Shown: positions 11,565 to 26,539 of the stretch, in pieces
Position numbering within the stretch: the first letter of the stretch is position 1
Layout: each line of letters opens with the position of its first letter
Origin: Chlorocebus sabaeus
Taxonomy: Eukaryota > Chordata > Mammalia > Primates > Cercopithecidae
Direction of reading: 5' to 3'
NCBI RefSeq assembly: GCF_047675955.1
Contig: NC_132911.1
Coordinates: 20,420,565-20,484,564 of the forward strand
Length of the DNA stretch: 64,000 nucleotides
Made by a program: the position numbers and the translations under genes
The notes under the pieces: model-generated
What the model was told of the DNA's origin: nothing
What the model saw: the letters and a program-made list of their open reading frames with translations, nothing else
Database searches by the model: none

Positions 11565-11648
11565 AGACCAGACTGGATTCACTAGGTCGGGGTTGGGGCC
11601 CAGGAATTGTAACATTTAGCAAGGGCCCCAGGGTAATTATGATGTAAG
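11565..11648 (+). mobile_element. MER5A-type hAT DNA transposon fragment
   Basis: The phrase 'attcactaggtcggggttgg' followed by 'ggcccaggaattgtaac' and 'gcaagggccccagg' matches the central MER5A stretch. Partial, diverged and without visible terminal inverted repeats. Confidence 0.6.
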
Positions 11649-11894
11649 AATGTATGATGATAACTAGGTAAGCATATATATCTATAGCATGTATATATAT
11701 ATATTCTTATAAACACTTGCAAATCCATATGTAGAGATTTTTGAGCCATTGTTTCAAAAAATGCAATTCCTTACTCATTTAGCTGTATCTGTATTTTCTC
11801 ATTCAACAATTCCTGGTAGAATCCCTCTAAGTTGCTTGACATGTTATTATTCTTTCCTCTTTATTAATAGATAAAGATACAGTGCAGGGTGTGT

Positions 11895-12280
11895 GGTGGT
11901 TGTTAGTGCTATTCACCAATACCTTTTATTGTCTTCTTTTCTAGGCACATGCACATAGAATTGTACTTCCTGGCTCATCTTTGGCTGAATGGGGCCATGT
12001 GACTAGTCATAGCCAAGGAATTATGACTTCTGCATTGAAGCATTTAATCATCTGGTTCGAGGCCCTCCAGAACTCATTTCTCTGCAGCACAGCAACTGGA
12101 AATATTTAAGGTAATGGTCATTCCATCAGCCTGGGTCCCTGAATGACCCCGGGGAACAGAGTCCTTTACTGGCTTGACTTGGACATATAGTATGAGCAAT
12201 CAATCCACTGTTATTGTTTTAAGTTATTGAGCTTTTGGAGTTACTCCATATCAACACGCAGCCTAGCCTAACTGAAATAT
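11895..12280 (+). mobile_element. MLT1-type MaLR LTR (older subfamily)
   Basis: Shows the motif order of older MLT1 LTRs: 'gggccatgtgactagtcata', 'agcctgggtccctgaatgac', 'gagcaatcaatccactgtta', then 'acgcagcctagcctaactga'. Subfamily not assigned. Confidence 0.6.
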
Positions 12281-12369
12281 ATTGTTGTACCAGAATTCAT
12301 TCAATCATTCTTTGCCACTAACGACAGTACTCCAAGAACATCCTTTCACATATATCGTTAGATGCTGGT

Positions 12370-12650
12370 GTGAGTCTAGACAAATAGAGAAAAATATAGA
12401 AGGATACATAAAAGGCTGACATGGGTTCTATGGTTTTGTGGAGGATTTGTGGCTGAGAATTATTAGTATGGAGAAGGTTGGAGAGAGGAAGAAGATACAA
12501 AGAAAAGAAAGAAAGTAAAAAGCTATGTACAGTGTAATCACATTTATGTAATTCTGTAAAAGTATAAATCTTTATGCAGTCCTACATAAACATATCTATG
12601 TTTGAATTTTTAAAAAATAAATACTTAAATTACTAATTTTTAAAAAGAAA
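12370..12650 (+). mobile_element. Possible L1M 3' UTR fragments
   Basis: Short matches such as 'tagaaggatacataaaa' and 'tacagtgtaatcacatttat' resemble old L1 3' UTR text. Order and orientation are not certain; the rest of the interval is AT-rich and unassigned. Confidence 0.3.
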
Positions 12651-14421
12651 GCCACCAGAGCATTTAAGACCCTAATGAAAATGCAAATGTTATTTTGGAT
12701 GCTCAAATACTAGGGGATTATGGAGCAGTTATTTAGGCTTCTGCTCCGGTCACATTAAGGGATTAGTAACTGCGTGCTCATGGAAGGAGTGAAAGCACAG
12801 TATTCAGGGCAGCCTGGTGTTGATGTGGGGAAGAGGATGGGCGGCGTGGGGGAGGGAAAGGGCTGTGATGCCTTTTGATACTAGGTCAAAAAGGGTACTT
12901 CAGAGGGAGAAGGAATAGCAAAAGGGCTTTGGGAAAGCAGGTGAGGATACTGATTTGAAGGAGGGAGGTGCATAAGCAGAGCTAGCAAGAAGAACCTAGT
13001 CATCAATATATACCTGTGAGATCACCTGGTCTGTCATCATTTGATAAGAAGGAGCTATTTTCTTTTCAGATTATCTCCTGTAACTAGCACAATGCCTGAC
13101 TTGTCAGAGTAAGAACCCACAAGCATTTGATGAGAGAGTGTGTGTGTGTGAGAAAGAAAGAAGCAAGGAAGGGACTTGATTACATAGCTTATCGTTTGCA
13201 GAGCCAGGAGTAAAATTCAGATGCAGGCTCATTTTAGCTCCAGATTCTTCTAGGAGTACTTGAAAGAGATCCACAGAGAGATAAGAGGAAGGGAAAGAGA
13301 GAAGGGAGGGAGATAGTGCTCTCTCTCTCCCTCCCTCTCTCTTTTTCCCCCTTCCCCTCTCTCAGAAGTGGAGGTGCATTATATTGAGGGGAACACCAGT
13401 AGGCCCTTCTCCAGTAATTCAGGTTGTGTAACAGAAGGACACCCCTCCCTCTGTATGTGCTCCCCAGTGTTAGGAGCCTCTTAACTCGTTGTCCATGAGC
13501 ATTCGCCCCCTTTGGTTTTAACAGCCCACCAGCCACCTCTGCCTTAATTTGTCACTTCCAACAGGCCCTGGAATCTGACCTTGTCAAGCACCCCGTGGGG
13601 TCAGGCAGTCTCCCAGTCCTCTCTGGACTCAACTGTCTGAAAAGGATTGGTCTGTAATTCGAACAAAATAGACTGTGAATATGTTAATGAGGGAGTGCTT
13701 TTATTTTCTGTAGCCTTTCTGTAGTATGTGCATTTTCCTGAGAAAGAGGATCTTTGGAGCAATCCACATGTCTTTTCCCTGGAAAGAGATCCTCAGAGCT
13801 ATCTTTTCTACAACTGACCACATCCTGAAGATAATATCTCATGGACTAGTTATGCTACCTCTTCATGAAATGTAGAGAACTGGCCAAGGATTCGAAAGTG
13901 GTTAAACAGAGGATCTGATAAACTCATCTATATCAAGGTGTTAGGGTCTGATAACCCCTTAATGTGTTATCTTTCCAAGCAGACTTGCATTATTATAGAG
14001 CACAGAGAAAGTAAATTGTTATGCATCAGCTGATAAGGCAGTAGACGCTGGCTCAATTTTCCAAACATGAATATGTTTGATGTAAGTGGATCATAGAAAC
14101 AAGGTGGTTGAGTATTAGATGATTCGGGATGCGGTAAGATACAGTGGATACAGCTTATTAAGAATTGGGTTTGGATTGTGTATCAAATGGTATGCTTTTA
14201 ACCAGAAATAATAGATTACTGAACTAAATGTGGCTGAAAGATTGAGGAAATTTTACTATGTTATATAACAACTCCAGTTTGGTTAATTTAACAGCAGGAA
14301 ATGTTTCCTCTTTCTGTTGAACCCCATATGACTGAAAGGTGCTGTAGTTGTTCTATGTACTATGTGAATATGACAATCTTAATTACAGAAAATATCTCTC
14401 GCTTCACTCCTTGGGCAACTT
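12651..14421. other. Mostly unique sequence with a purine/pyrimidine foldback
   Basis: No gene recognised. A weak L2 3'-end match lies at 13065-13130 ('actagcacaatgcctgactt'). A purine block followed by its pyrimidine mirror lies at 13294-13344. The stretch 13480-13720 is unique and repeat-free. Confidence 0.45.
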
Positions 14422-14465
14422 TTTTTCAATAGAGAGAAGAGCCTTTTTCAATAGAGAGAAGAGCC
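14422..14465. repeat. Perfect 22-bp tandem duplication
   Basis: The unit 'tttttcaatagagagaag' plus 'agcc' occurs twice head to tail without a mismatch (14422-14443 and 14444-14465). It lies in unique sequence; no wider array. Confidence 0.95.
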
Positions 14466-14489
14466 TTTACAGAATCCCTTTGTATTAAT

Positions 14490-14720
14490 CAACATGGACT
14501 TACAGCCATAACAAATATCACCAAAATTCTAATGGTCAAATACAATTAAGGCTTATTTCTTGCTCAGGTCATATTCTGGTTCAAGCAGACTGGAGTGAGG
14601 AGAATGTTCTGCTCCATGAAGACATTCAGGGATCCAGGTTCCTTCTATTTAGCAGCTTCAGCATCTTCTGGGGTTTCAGAATAACATGCTGGATCCTCTG
14701 CACCTGCCCTGTGGATGAAA
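14490..14720 (+). mobile_element. Interspersed repeat, family not assigned
   Basis: The text ('ggcttatttcttgctcaggt', 'ctgctccatgaagacattca', 'gggatccaggttccttctat') is a pattern I recognise as recurring in mammalian genomes, but I cannot name the family securely. Confidence 0.35.
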
Positions 14721-14814
14721 GGAAATGTAAGACATCCTCTTAGTTCTCATTGGTGATGTATGAGTCACTGTCAAGAAAATGAAAATCATCAGACTGGTTT
14801 ATGTTGTGCACAAA

Positions 14815-15345
14815 CCTTAAGGTGGCCCCCAATATTCCCTGCCTTCTGGTATCCGTGCCCTTGTATAATCCCTTCTGCCTTGAATGTGAGTGAGATACGA
14901 GACTTTTTCCAACCAATGGAAGATGGCAAAGGTGTGTGAGTGAAAACATCCTTGAGTATGTTTTGTTAGAATGTCACGTTTGTGATTACATTATGTCACT
15001 TTATATAAGGCTCTGTCTCCCTGGGATTTCTGCTTGCTGGCTTGATGAATTAAACCAGGTGGAAAGGTTTCTTTAAGTGGGCAGCCTCAAGCCAACAGCC
15101 AGCAAGGAACAAAAACTCTATATTCCACAATCACCCTGTATTCCACAACCCTGAGAAAATAAGTAAGCTTGGAAGCAGATTCTTCTCCAGTCAAGCTCCC
15201 AGAAGAGAACACAGCCAGGCTGACTCTTGAGTCCAGCCTTGTGATGGCCTAGGTAAGCCATGGCTAGGCTCCTGACTGATAGAAACTGTGACATTACACA
15301 TGTGTTATTTTAAGCTACTACGTTTGTGATGATTTGTTGTGCAAT
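14815..15345 (+). mobile_element. MLT1B/C-type MaLR LTR
   Basis: Contains the MLT1 succession 'agatggcaaaggtgtgtgag', 'gattacattatgtcacttta', 'tataaggctctgtctccc', 'gcagattcttctccagtcaa', 'gctcctgactgatagaaact' and the 3' end 'ttttaagctactacgtttg'. Diverged solo LTR; no clear 5-bp duplication read. Confidence 0.75.
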
Positions 15346-15510
15346 AATAGCTTAGTTAAATCATGATTAACCACTGGAAGAAGAAGGAAGCCAGCATATC
15401 TGATGCACTGGGGAATGAACATCCATTCAAAATCAGGCTCTTCCAGAAAAGACAAGGGACACTTGGCTATAGGTAGACCACAGACAGTGTTTGGCAGAGT
15501 GTCTGCATTC

Positions 15511-15511
15511 A

Positions 15512-15575
<64 letters not shown>

Positions 15576-15586
15576 CATATATAAAT
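15511..15586. repeat. (AT)n microsatellite
   Basis: An essentially pure AT dinucleotide run of about 58 bp (near 15514-15571) followed by a degenerate 'atttacatatataaa' end. Expected to be highly polymorphic and able to extrude as a cruciform. The Tyr-Ile repeat frame across it is an artefact. Confidence 0.97.
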
Positions 15587-15599
15587 GGAGGATCTGACA

Positions 15600-15850
15600 A
15601 ACATTATTTTGTTTTAACAGAAGTACAGAGAAGTTTTCTGTAAAATGGAAATGAGTATCATGAAGTTTTCAATGAACAGTGTGAAACAGAAGAAAACATC
15701 AGCATTCATTAGGTCCCAGACCTCTTTGAGAATCTTATGAAATTCTGGACAACCTCTCCTCCCACAAACAAGATGTACTTGAATACCTACACATAAAATG
15801 TTGCATTCAATTTTAGAACGTGAAGAGATCACTTGAGGCCTATCCAGAGG
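15600..15850 (+). mobile_element. Probable ancient interspersed repeat, family not assigned
   Basis: The text 'ctttgagaatcttatgaaat' with 'ttgcattcaattttagaa' and 'gaggcctatccagaggtc' resembles a recurrent mammalian repeat. The same pattern appears, more diverged, at about 47400-47595. Confidence 0.35.
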
Positions 15851-16774
15851 TCTCTAAGGTAGGTACATACTATACAGGGCTTGGAGACCTGGACTGCTCT
15901 GGTTACGTAGATGTGAGAGGGTGATATCAGCGGAGAGTTGTAGTGAGTAAGAAAATGTTCTCAGGAAACCTCAGCTTGTCGTTATATGGCAGAAACATGT
16001 TCAGATGTGTGACTCAGGGATTACTTAAAATAGGTGGGGCTGAAGACAATGAAGAGAGTATCCCAGGCGTCAGGGCTGATGGGTAAGGATGTGAGTTAAG
16101 GAAGGCACTGACACACTGCAAAGAGGAGAAGGTGAGAAAGCAGAGGAATGAAGGTGGAAGGAGCAAGAACTGCACCTTCCAGGTGCACTAGGGTATTACC
16201 ACCTCCGCTTTCCCTGTGCTGGGGTGAGGAGGAGGAAAAAGAAAGGACTAGTAGAAGCTGTCTCTGAGAGATCTCTGGCTTCTCCATGAGAATTGCTGAA
16301 CTTTGTTTTCGATTCAATGGCAATCCAAAAAAATTAATATAAGCATTTTTCCGGACCATATAGATAACCACCTTAAAACCAGCCACTGATTTCATTGTCC
16401 CCATTTGCCTTGGCATTGTGGTCATGTCTATAACAATTAGCCCTACAATAACTGACGCAGTCTAGATAGAAAAGAACAGAGGGGAAATTGCAATGTAAAT
16501 GGCACACTCCTGCCAAGCGAAAACCAAATGACTTCGTGGATGCTGATGTGTTCATGGGAGAATTGAATTGTCACAAGGCACGTGGAAGCAGAGGCAAGCC
16601 AAACTCAGAGGACCTGTTGGATGTGCTCATGTCCTGGGTGGTTGACTGAGTTTTAGCAAAGCAATACTGACTGTAATATTGAGTTGTTATATTGTTAATT
16701 TGAATTGTTTGGATTCTGTCATCTTCTTTGTATTTAATCTGTAAATTTGTTTTGGGTTTGTGGCTGCCACAGAC
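15851..16774. other. Unique sequence, no gene recognised
   Basis: Small open frames only, without known product. The 151-codon minus-strand frame starting inside this interval (16571-17026) crosses into LTR-like sequence and has no recognisable domain. Confidence 0.45.
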
Positions 16775-16930
16775 AGCCCATTCTTCTCTTTCTGGACATG
16801 TGGTAAAATGGCACGGTGAGCAGGACACATGATTAGTTCTGGCCAGTGAGTTATGAGTGCAAAGTGATGCTCCACAGTATTTAGCTGCAGCGTGAGTCTC
16901 TCCAGTGCTGCCTTTGTCTCTCACAACGTT
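16775..16930 (+). mobile_element. MLT1-like LTR fragment (weak)
   Basis: Phrases such as 'attagttctggccagtgagt' correspond to the older MLT1 segment around 'gttctggccaatgagatgtg'. Short and diverged. Confidence 0.35.
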
Positions 16931-17044
16931 TGAGATTGCACTAAGCATCTCCCTGTGTGCTGCTCCAGGTATGTCCCAACTCCTCTGTGCCTTCTCTGGA
17001 AGCAGGTCTGTAGAAACTGGGTCCATGGTCTCCCTTCCATTATA

Positions 17045-17400
17045 ACTTCCACTTGGATTTGGCCAATGGAGTGTTCTGGCAGGAGACTGCAGGGCAGGAG
17101 GTGAATGGGGTCCAAAGAGTAGGAATAAGTCCCTTGGCTCCGTGTGCCAGGTCAGTCTGGGTTGGCTGCACCCCTCTGCCAGTCACTCTCCAGGTGGTGG
17201 TAACTGCTTCCCCACCTTGTGTCTTCAGGGTAAGGCTGGCTAAGCATTTCTAGCCTTCTGGTAGTAAACTGTAACTTACTGCTTTCCCTAACCCCTCCTT
17301 TGCCTTGTAAATAGTACAAATAAATAACAGATAAACTGCTCCTCAAAGACTTCAGTTTAGGTGCCCTCTTTGTCTCTTGCCAGGACTTGACTGGTGCAGT
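17045..17400 (+). mobile_element. ERVL-like LTR, subfamily not assigned
   Basis: The succession 'ggccaatggagtgttctggc', 'aggagactgcagggcagg', 'ccttgtaaatagtacaaat', 'aaactgctcctcaaa' and 'ctcttgccaggacttgactg' matches a recurrent LTR-type repeat whose polyadenylation-like AATAAA region lies near 17320. I cannot fix the subfamily name. Confidence 0.45.
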
Positions 17401-17659
17401 ATTGGTAGCTGCTGGGTCAGATGAGCTCCCTGCTACTCAGAGAAACAATCAATGTTTGCAACCACTAAGAGGGACTTTTGTTATTACCGCCTATCCTGAC
17501 AGATTCAGGTGCTATGACTATTTAAGGGGGTAAGTATAATAAATTAATAACTAGTTTTATGTTTTCAGATGTCTTAAAAACTATTTAAGGGGATCCATGC
17601 AAAATGTTGTTCCCTTAAAAGAGGGCACATTTCTCTCACGTGGAGAAACATTGGTAAGA

Positions 17660-17746
17660 AGTAAAGACTTTGAAGTCAACCAACTTGATGTGGTGTGCAG
17701 GTGCTGCAATTTACTTCAGACAATGCATCTATAAAAGGAAGATAAG
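17660..17746 (+). mobile_element. MIR, 5' part (split by the L1 insertion)
   Basis: 'aagactttgaagtcaacc' through 'gcatctataaaaggaagata' is the first half of a MIR. The second half resumes at 23971 on the far side of the L1. Confidence 0.7.
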
Positions 17747-17750
17747 ATCT

Positions 17751-18979
17751 CAGCAGGCAAGATGGCCAAATAGGAACAGCTCCCAGTGAGATTGCCGCAG
17801 AAGGCAGGTGATTTCTGCATTTCCAACTGAGGTACCCCAGTTCATCTCATTGGGACTGGTTAGACACTGGGTGCAGCCCACAGAGGGCGAGCCAAAGCAG
17901 AGTGGGGCATTGAGCATCAGGAACCATGCACTCCAGCCCAGATACTGTACTTTTCCCATGGTGTTTGCAACCGACAGACCAGGAGACCCCCCTCCGGTGC
18001 CTACCCCACCAGGGCCCTGGGTTTCAAGCACAAAACTGGGAGGCCATCTGGGCAGACAATGAACTCGTTGCAAGAGCTGTTTTTTGTTCATACCTCAGTG
18101 GTGTCTGGAACACCAACATGGCAGAACTGTTCACTCCCCTGGAAAGGGGTGCTGAAGTCAGGGAGCCAAGTGGTCTGGATAGGCAGGTCCTACCCCCGTG
18201 GAGCCAGCAAACTAAGATCCACTGGCTTGAAATTCTCACTGCCAGCACAGCAGCAGCCTGAGATCAACCTGGGACACTCGAGCTTGGTGGAGGGAGGGGT
18301 ATCTGCCATTGCTAAGGCTTGGGTAGGTGGTTTTACCCCAACAATGTAAACAAAGCCACCGGGAAGTTCAAACTGGGCAGAGCCCACTGCAGGTCAGCAA
18401 GACTGCTGTGACCAGACTGCCAGATTTCTCCTCTCTGGGTAGGGCATCTTTGAAAAAAAGAAAGGCAGCAGCCCCAGGCAACGTATAGATAAAACCCCCA
18501 TCTCCCTGGGACAGAACACCTGCAGGAAGTTACAGCTGTGGGCACAGCTTCAGCAAACTTAAACCTCCCTGCCTGATGGTTCTGAAGAGAGCAGTGGACC
18601 TCCCAGCACAGCATTCGAGCTCTGCTAAGGGTCAGAATGCCTCCTCAAGTTGGGTACCTGACTGGGAGCCACCTCCCAGTAGGGGCTAACAGACACCTCA
18701 TACAGGAAAGCTGTGGCTGGCTTCTGGCAGGTGCCCCTCTGGGATGACGCTTCCAGAGGAAAGAAAAGGCAGCAATCTTTGCTGTTCTGCAGCCTCTGCT
18801 GGTGATACCCAAGCAAACGGAGTCTGGAGTGGACCTCCAGGAAACTCTAGCAGACCTGCAGCAGAGGGGCCTGATTATTAGAGGGGAAACTAACAAACTG
18901 AAAGGAATAGCACATCCACTCAAAGACCCCATCTGAAGGTCACCAACATCAAAGATCAAAGGTAGATAAACGCACAAAG
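17751..18979 (+). promoter_or_regulatory. L1 5' UTR with (ancestral) internal promoter
   Basis: About 1.23 kb between the L1 5' end and the ORF1 ATG. In the L1PA family this region holds an internal RNA polymerase II promoter and an antisense promoter. It has early L1 text ('aagatggccaaataggaac', 'atttctgcatttccaactga'). A 113-codon antisense frame (17750-18091) occupies the same general area as primate L1 ORF0, but identity to ORF0 is not claimed. Present activity is unknown. Confidence 0.6.
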
Positions 18980-20007
18980 ATGGGGAGAAACCAAAATACC
19001 TCTTCTCTGCCAAAGGATCACAACTCCTGGGCAGCAAGGGAACAAAACTGGATGGAGAATAAGTTTGATAAACTGACAGAAGTAGGCTTCAGAAGGTGGG
19101 TAATAACAAACTCCTCTGAGCTAAAGGAGCATGTTCCAACCCAGTGCAAGGAAGCTAAGAACCTTGAAAAAAGGTTAGACAAATTGCTAACTAGAATAAC
19201 CCATTTAGAGAAGAACATAAATGACCTGATGGAGCTGAAAAACACAACACATGGACTTCATGAAGCATACACAAGTATCAATAGCCAAATCAAGTAGAAG
19301 AAAGGATATCAGAGATTGAAGATCAAGTTAATGAAATAAAGCAAGAAGACAAGATTAGAGAAAAAAAGAATAAAAAGGAACTAACAAAACCTCCAAGAAA
19401 TATGGGACTATGTGAAAAGACCAAATCTACATTTTATTGGTGTAGCTGAATGTGACAGGGAGAATGGAACCAAGTTGGAAAACACTGAGGAGAATGTCCC
19501 CAACCTAGCAAGGCAGGCCAACATTCAAATTCAGGAAATATGCAGAATACTACAAAGATATTCCTCAAGGAAAGCAATCCCAGGACACATAATCACCAAA
19601 TTCACCAAGGCTGAAATGAAAAAATGTTAAGGGCAGCCAGAAAGAAACATCAAGTTACCCACAAAGGGAAGCCTGTCAGGCTAACAGTGGATCTCTATGA
19701 AACCCTACAAGCCAGAAGACAGTGGGAGCCAATATTCAACATTCTTAAAGAAAAGAATTTTCAACCCAGAATTTCATATCCAGCCAAACTAAGCTTCAGA
19801 AGTGAAGGAGAAATAAAATCCTTTATAGACAAGCAAATGCTGAGAGATTTTTGTCACCACCAGGCCTTCCTTACAAGAGCTCCTGAAGGAAGCACTAAAC
19901 ATGGAAAGGAACAACTGATAACAGCCACTGCAAAAACATACCAAATTGTAGAAACCATTGACACTATGAAGAAACTGCATCAACTAACAGGGAAAATAAG
20001 CAGCTAG
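18980..20007 (+). pseudogene. L1 ORF1 pseudogene (RNA-binding chaperone)
   Basis: L1 ORF1 encodes a trimeric RNA-binding chaperone that coats L1 RNA in the cytoplasm. The reading starts MGRNQNTSSLP at 18980 and keeps the coiled-coil part for 105 codons to a stop near 19295. It then shifts frame; the RNA-recognition-motif part is readable at 19412-19630 (KRPNLHFIGVAE, LARQANIQIQEI) and the C-terminal domain at 19624-20007 (LQARRQWEPIFNILKEKNFQ, ISYPAKLSF). The intact protein is about 338 residues, so the locus has the full extent but at least two disabling lesions. ORF2 follows five bases later, as in intact L1. Confidence 0.9.
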
Positions 20008-20011
20008 TATC

Positions 20012-23749
<3,738 letters not shown>

Positions 23750-23967
23750 ACAATGAAAAGACATGGATACAGGGAGGGGAACATCACACACTGGGGCCTG
23801 GCGGGGGATGGCTAGGGGAGGGATAGCATTAGAAGAATACTTAATGTGGGGGACAGGTTGATGGGTGCAGCAAACCACCATGACACGTGTATACCTATGT
23901 AACAAACCTGCACATTCTGCACATGTACCCCAGAACTTAAAGTACAATTAAAAAATAAAAATAAAAA
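23750..23967 (+). other. L1 3' UTR and A-rich tail
   Basis: Contains the polypurine G-rich tract near 23775-23820 and 'aacaaacctgcacattctgc'. It ends in an interrupted A-rich tail with AATAAA-like text near 23945-23965. Confidence 0.85.
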
Positions 23968-24085
23968 CAGAAAGATAATGAATCCAACTTAGGAATGTTG
24001 TAAAGTTTAGATAATGCATCTAAGATGCTCAGTGGATGACGTGGCATCTAGCATTTGCTCTATAAATGATGGCTAATATTAACTC
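23968..24085 (+). mobile_element. MIR, 3' part (resumes after the L1)
   Basis: 'gttgtaaagtttagataatg', 'ctaagatgctcagtggatga' and 'ctctataaatgatggctaat' are the second half of the MIR begun at 17660. Its start overlaps the L1 target duplication. Confidence 0.8.
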
Positions 24086-24396
24086 ATCAGTGATAGCTAC
24101 AATTAAACTGTTACTAACAATAACCTAAAGGATTATTGCCTAGAAAGTAATGTATAGAGTAATCGGGCAGGGGATCAGGGAAAAGAAGGAGTTAGCCAGC
24201 AAGGAAGGGGTTGACTATAAACAAGTGATCAGGAGGCAGGAAGACCTTTGGAGAAACAGGAGGAGGGCCTGTGATTAGGCCAGCAATGGCAGCGTGGAGT
24301 CAGGCCAGGCCCAGAGCTGATGGCTAAGGCACCCTAGAAGCTGCTCGACTATCTGTGGGGAAGCCTGGGATATAGAGGTGAGATAAGACTCCAAAT
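24086..24396. other. Unique sequence, no gene recognised
   Basis: Purine-rich sequence without recognised repeat or exon. Confidence 0.45.
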
Positions 24397-24673
24397 TTTA
24401 AAAAATGTTTTTTAGTGACAGGATCTCACTCAGGCACCCAGACTGGAGTGCAATGGCACGAACTCCTGGACTCAGATGTCCTCCCACCTCAACCTCCTGA
24501 GTAGCTGGAATTACAAGAATGAGTGATCATGCCCACATAATTTTTTTTTCTTTTGTAAAGTCAAGGTCTCACTATGTTGCCCAGGCTAGTCTTAAACTTA
24601 CGGCCTCAAGCAATTCTCCTCCTTCAGCTTCCCAAAATGCTAGAATTACAGGCATTAGCTGCCACACCCAGCC
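24397..24673 (-). mobile_element. Alu element, AluJ-type (old, internally deleted)
   Basis: Antisense Alu: tail side 'aggatctcactcaggcaccc', linker 'aatttttttttcttttgtaa' near 24540, left monomer ending 'gctgccacacccagccc'. A segment of the right monomer is missing near 24455-24465. High divergence and the lack of many S-type CpGs suggest AluJ. Confidence 0.9.
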
Positions 24674-25087
24674 CACGGCTCCCCATTTTTGACCTTCATC
24701 CCCGTATCTTTGGTGCAAGACATCCAAAAAAGCAGCATAGCAATTATCCCGAAAATAGGTCACCCAGGACCAGTGCGCAGCCCCTGCCTTTGTTAAGATC
24801 TGATTGATAGAGAGGGCTCAAAGGCAGGCCTCCCTGGGCACTGCCAGCTATTGGGTCCTTCTAAGCTTTGGAATCCTCACACCTGCCAAATGCAGTGTGG
24901 AGCAGCTTAAGGGCCACCTATAGGTGAACTAGCCATGCATCATGGGCCTTAGTCTTTCTCTTTGACACCTCCATTGCTCCCAGGTAAGGCATGCTCAGAG
25001 CTGGCGTTTCTTCTAATAAAGCTGTACCCACTGTCATATGCTGAAAAGAATTCTGGCACCCCACAGCCACTTTTCTTATTGATGATC

Positions 25088-25372
25088 ATGGTAATAATAA
25101 TAATTTTATGGTACTTTTATTCAACATAAGCTACAAACAGAAAATAGTGCCTTCGATCAGCAAATGTGTCACACTTTTTTTCTGTCAGAGCCCCACACTT
25201 GCATATATACAATACACATATAGAGCTCACATTTAGTGTTCTCAATAATGCTGTAAGATAGTTGTCATTTTCCTCATTCTCAGGCAAGGCACCTGAGCCT
25301 CAGGGTGATGAAAGAGATTACTTAGATGATCAGAGACTGAGAAAGTGCTGATGTTGGGACACCCAGGGAGGT
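25088..25372 (-). mobile_element. MIR SINE, nearly full length
   Basis: Antisense MIR: 'ggtaataataataatttta' start, 'tctcaataatgctgtaagat', 'ctcaggcaaggcacctgagc', and an 'agtgctgatgttgggacac' end. Diverged. Confidence 0.65.
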
Positions 25373-26274
25373 CTTATTGGAGCAGGGCTAGGCTCGAATC
25401 AGGGAAGGAAGCTGAGAACCTGGAATCCCAGGCTGAGCCTGGCCAAGTGTCCACCTACAGGGAGTTCCAGAGGTTAGGGCACTAAGTCCAAGAAGTTGTG
25501 AGCAGGAAACCAGAGTGAGAAGAGCTGGCCAAAATTAGTGAGGTGGGGAGAATACATGAAGGCCTGATTAGAGATAAAGCTGAATTTGAAAAGCTAAGGC
25601 AAAGAGAAAGTGAGATAACCAGAGACGGAGGAGACCCAGGACTTTCAGAGACGAGTTTCAGGCAGAATTCTCCCCGAATGCCACCGGTAAGATACTCTCA
25701 TTAGGATGGGTTTAGTCCCTAAAGCAGATTGACATCACTGGACACTTTGACTCTAATTCCAGGCCAGTGCTATATCCCAAGATCCTTATCCTGAGGTTCA
25801 TGTGTGTACAGAATTTTGTGTCTGTGTGTTTGCAGATGTGTGTGCCCTTGGGAAGATGGTTCATAGCTTTTATTATATAGTCAACAGGATCTCTGTGCTC
25901 TCCCATGTAAGCAACTCAGCTGCCTTCACCACATATGCTTGCCACCAGCCCCTGACCAACTTCGTTCTGAAATTTAATGTCCTGCCCAATCGTTTGTAGT
26001 CCGGGAGGATTTTCTATGAGCCACTCTTCTAACTCACCTTCAATTGGTGTCTAAGCCAGGACTAGGCACCACAATAAATATACCAATTACTTAAGGCACA
26101 GTCCCACCCCCAAGATTCCCCTTAAGATCTGGCCTTGGAGACAAGAGACAGCATGAGGAGCTGACTAAAAGACAGCATAAAAGTCAGACATAGAGACACT
26201 ACCGGTCAGAAGAGGAGAGATGAGTGAGAGGTGGGTTACCAGATGGCCACACGTGTTGGCTGTGGTCAGGTGGG
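25373..26274. other. Mostly unique sequence
   Basis: No gene recognised. Weak L2-like text may occur at 26055-26100 ('gccaggactaggcaccaca'), not securely assignable. Confidence 0.4.
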
Positions 26275-26405
26275 AGAAAATTGTGACCTTGGACCCAGAC
26301 CATCTGGGTTTTAGTTCTCACTACCACCTGCTGCACTGTTGGGTGAAGGATTAGTGTCTCTCATTTGCTAAAATAGGGATCAGAGCATTTATTCTGTAGG
26401 TGTTG
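26275..26405 (+). mobile_element. MIR SINE fragment
   Basis: 'gacccagaccatctgggttt', 'tctcactaccacctgctgca' and 'ctctcatttgctaaaatagg' follow the MIR core in sense orientation. Confidence 0.65.
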
Positions 26406-26539
26406 TTACCAACACAATGGAGGTTTATTTAAGTTCACGTGGGTGCAAATGCCACATGGGTGCAAGTGCCTAGGTCAGGCAAATAGTCCACGATGCTCCA
26501 AGCTCATCATGAGCACCACAGGTATTTATTTTAAAAGTA

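Noticed and set aside
16571..17026. 151-codon minus-strand open frame
   Set aside because: Overlaps LTR-like repeat text, has no recognisable domain and no coding or splice context.
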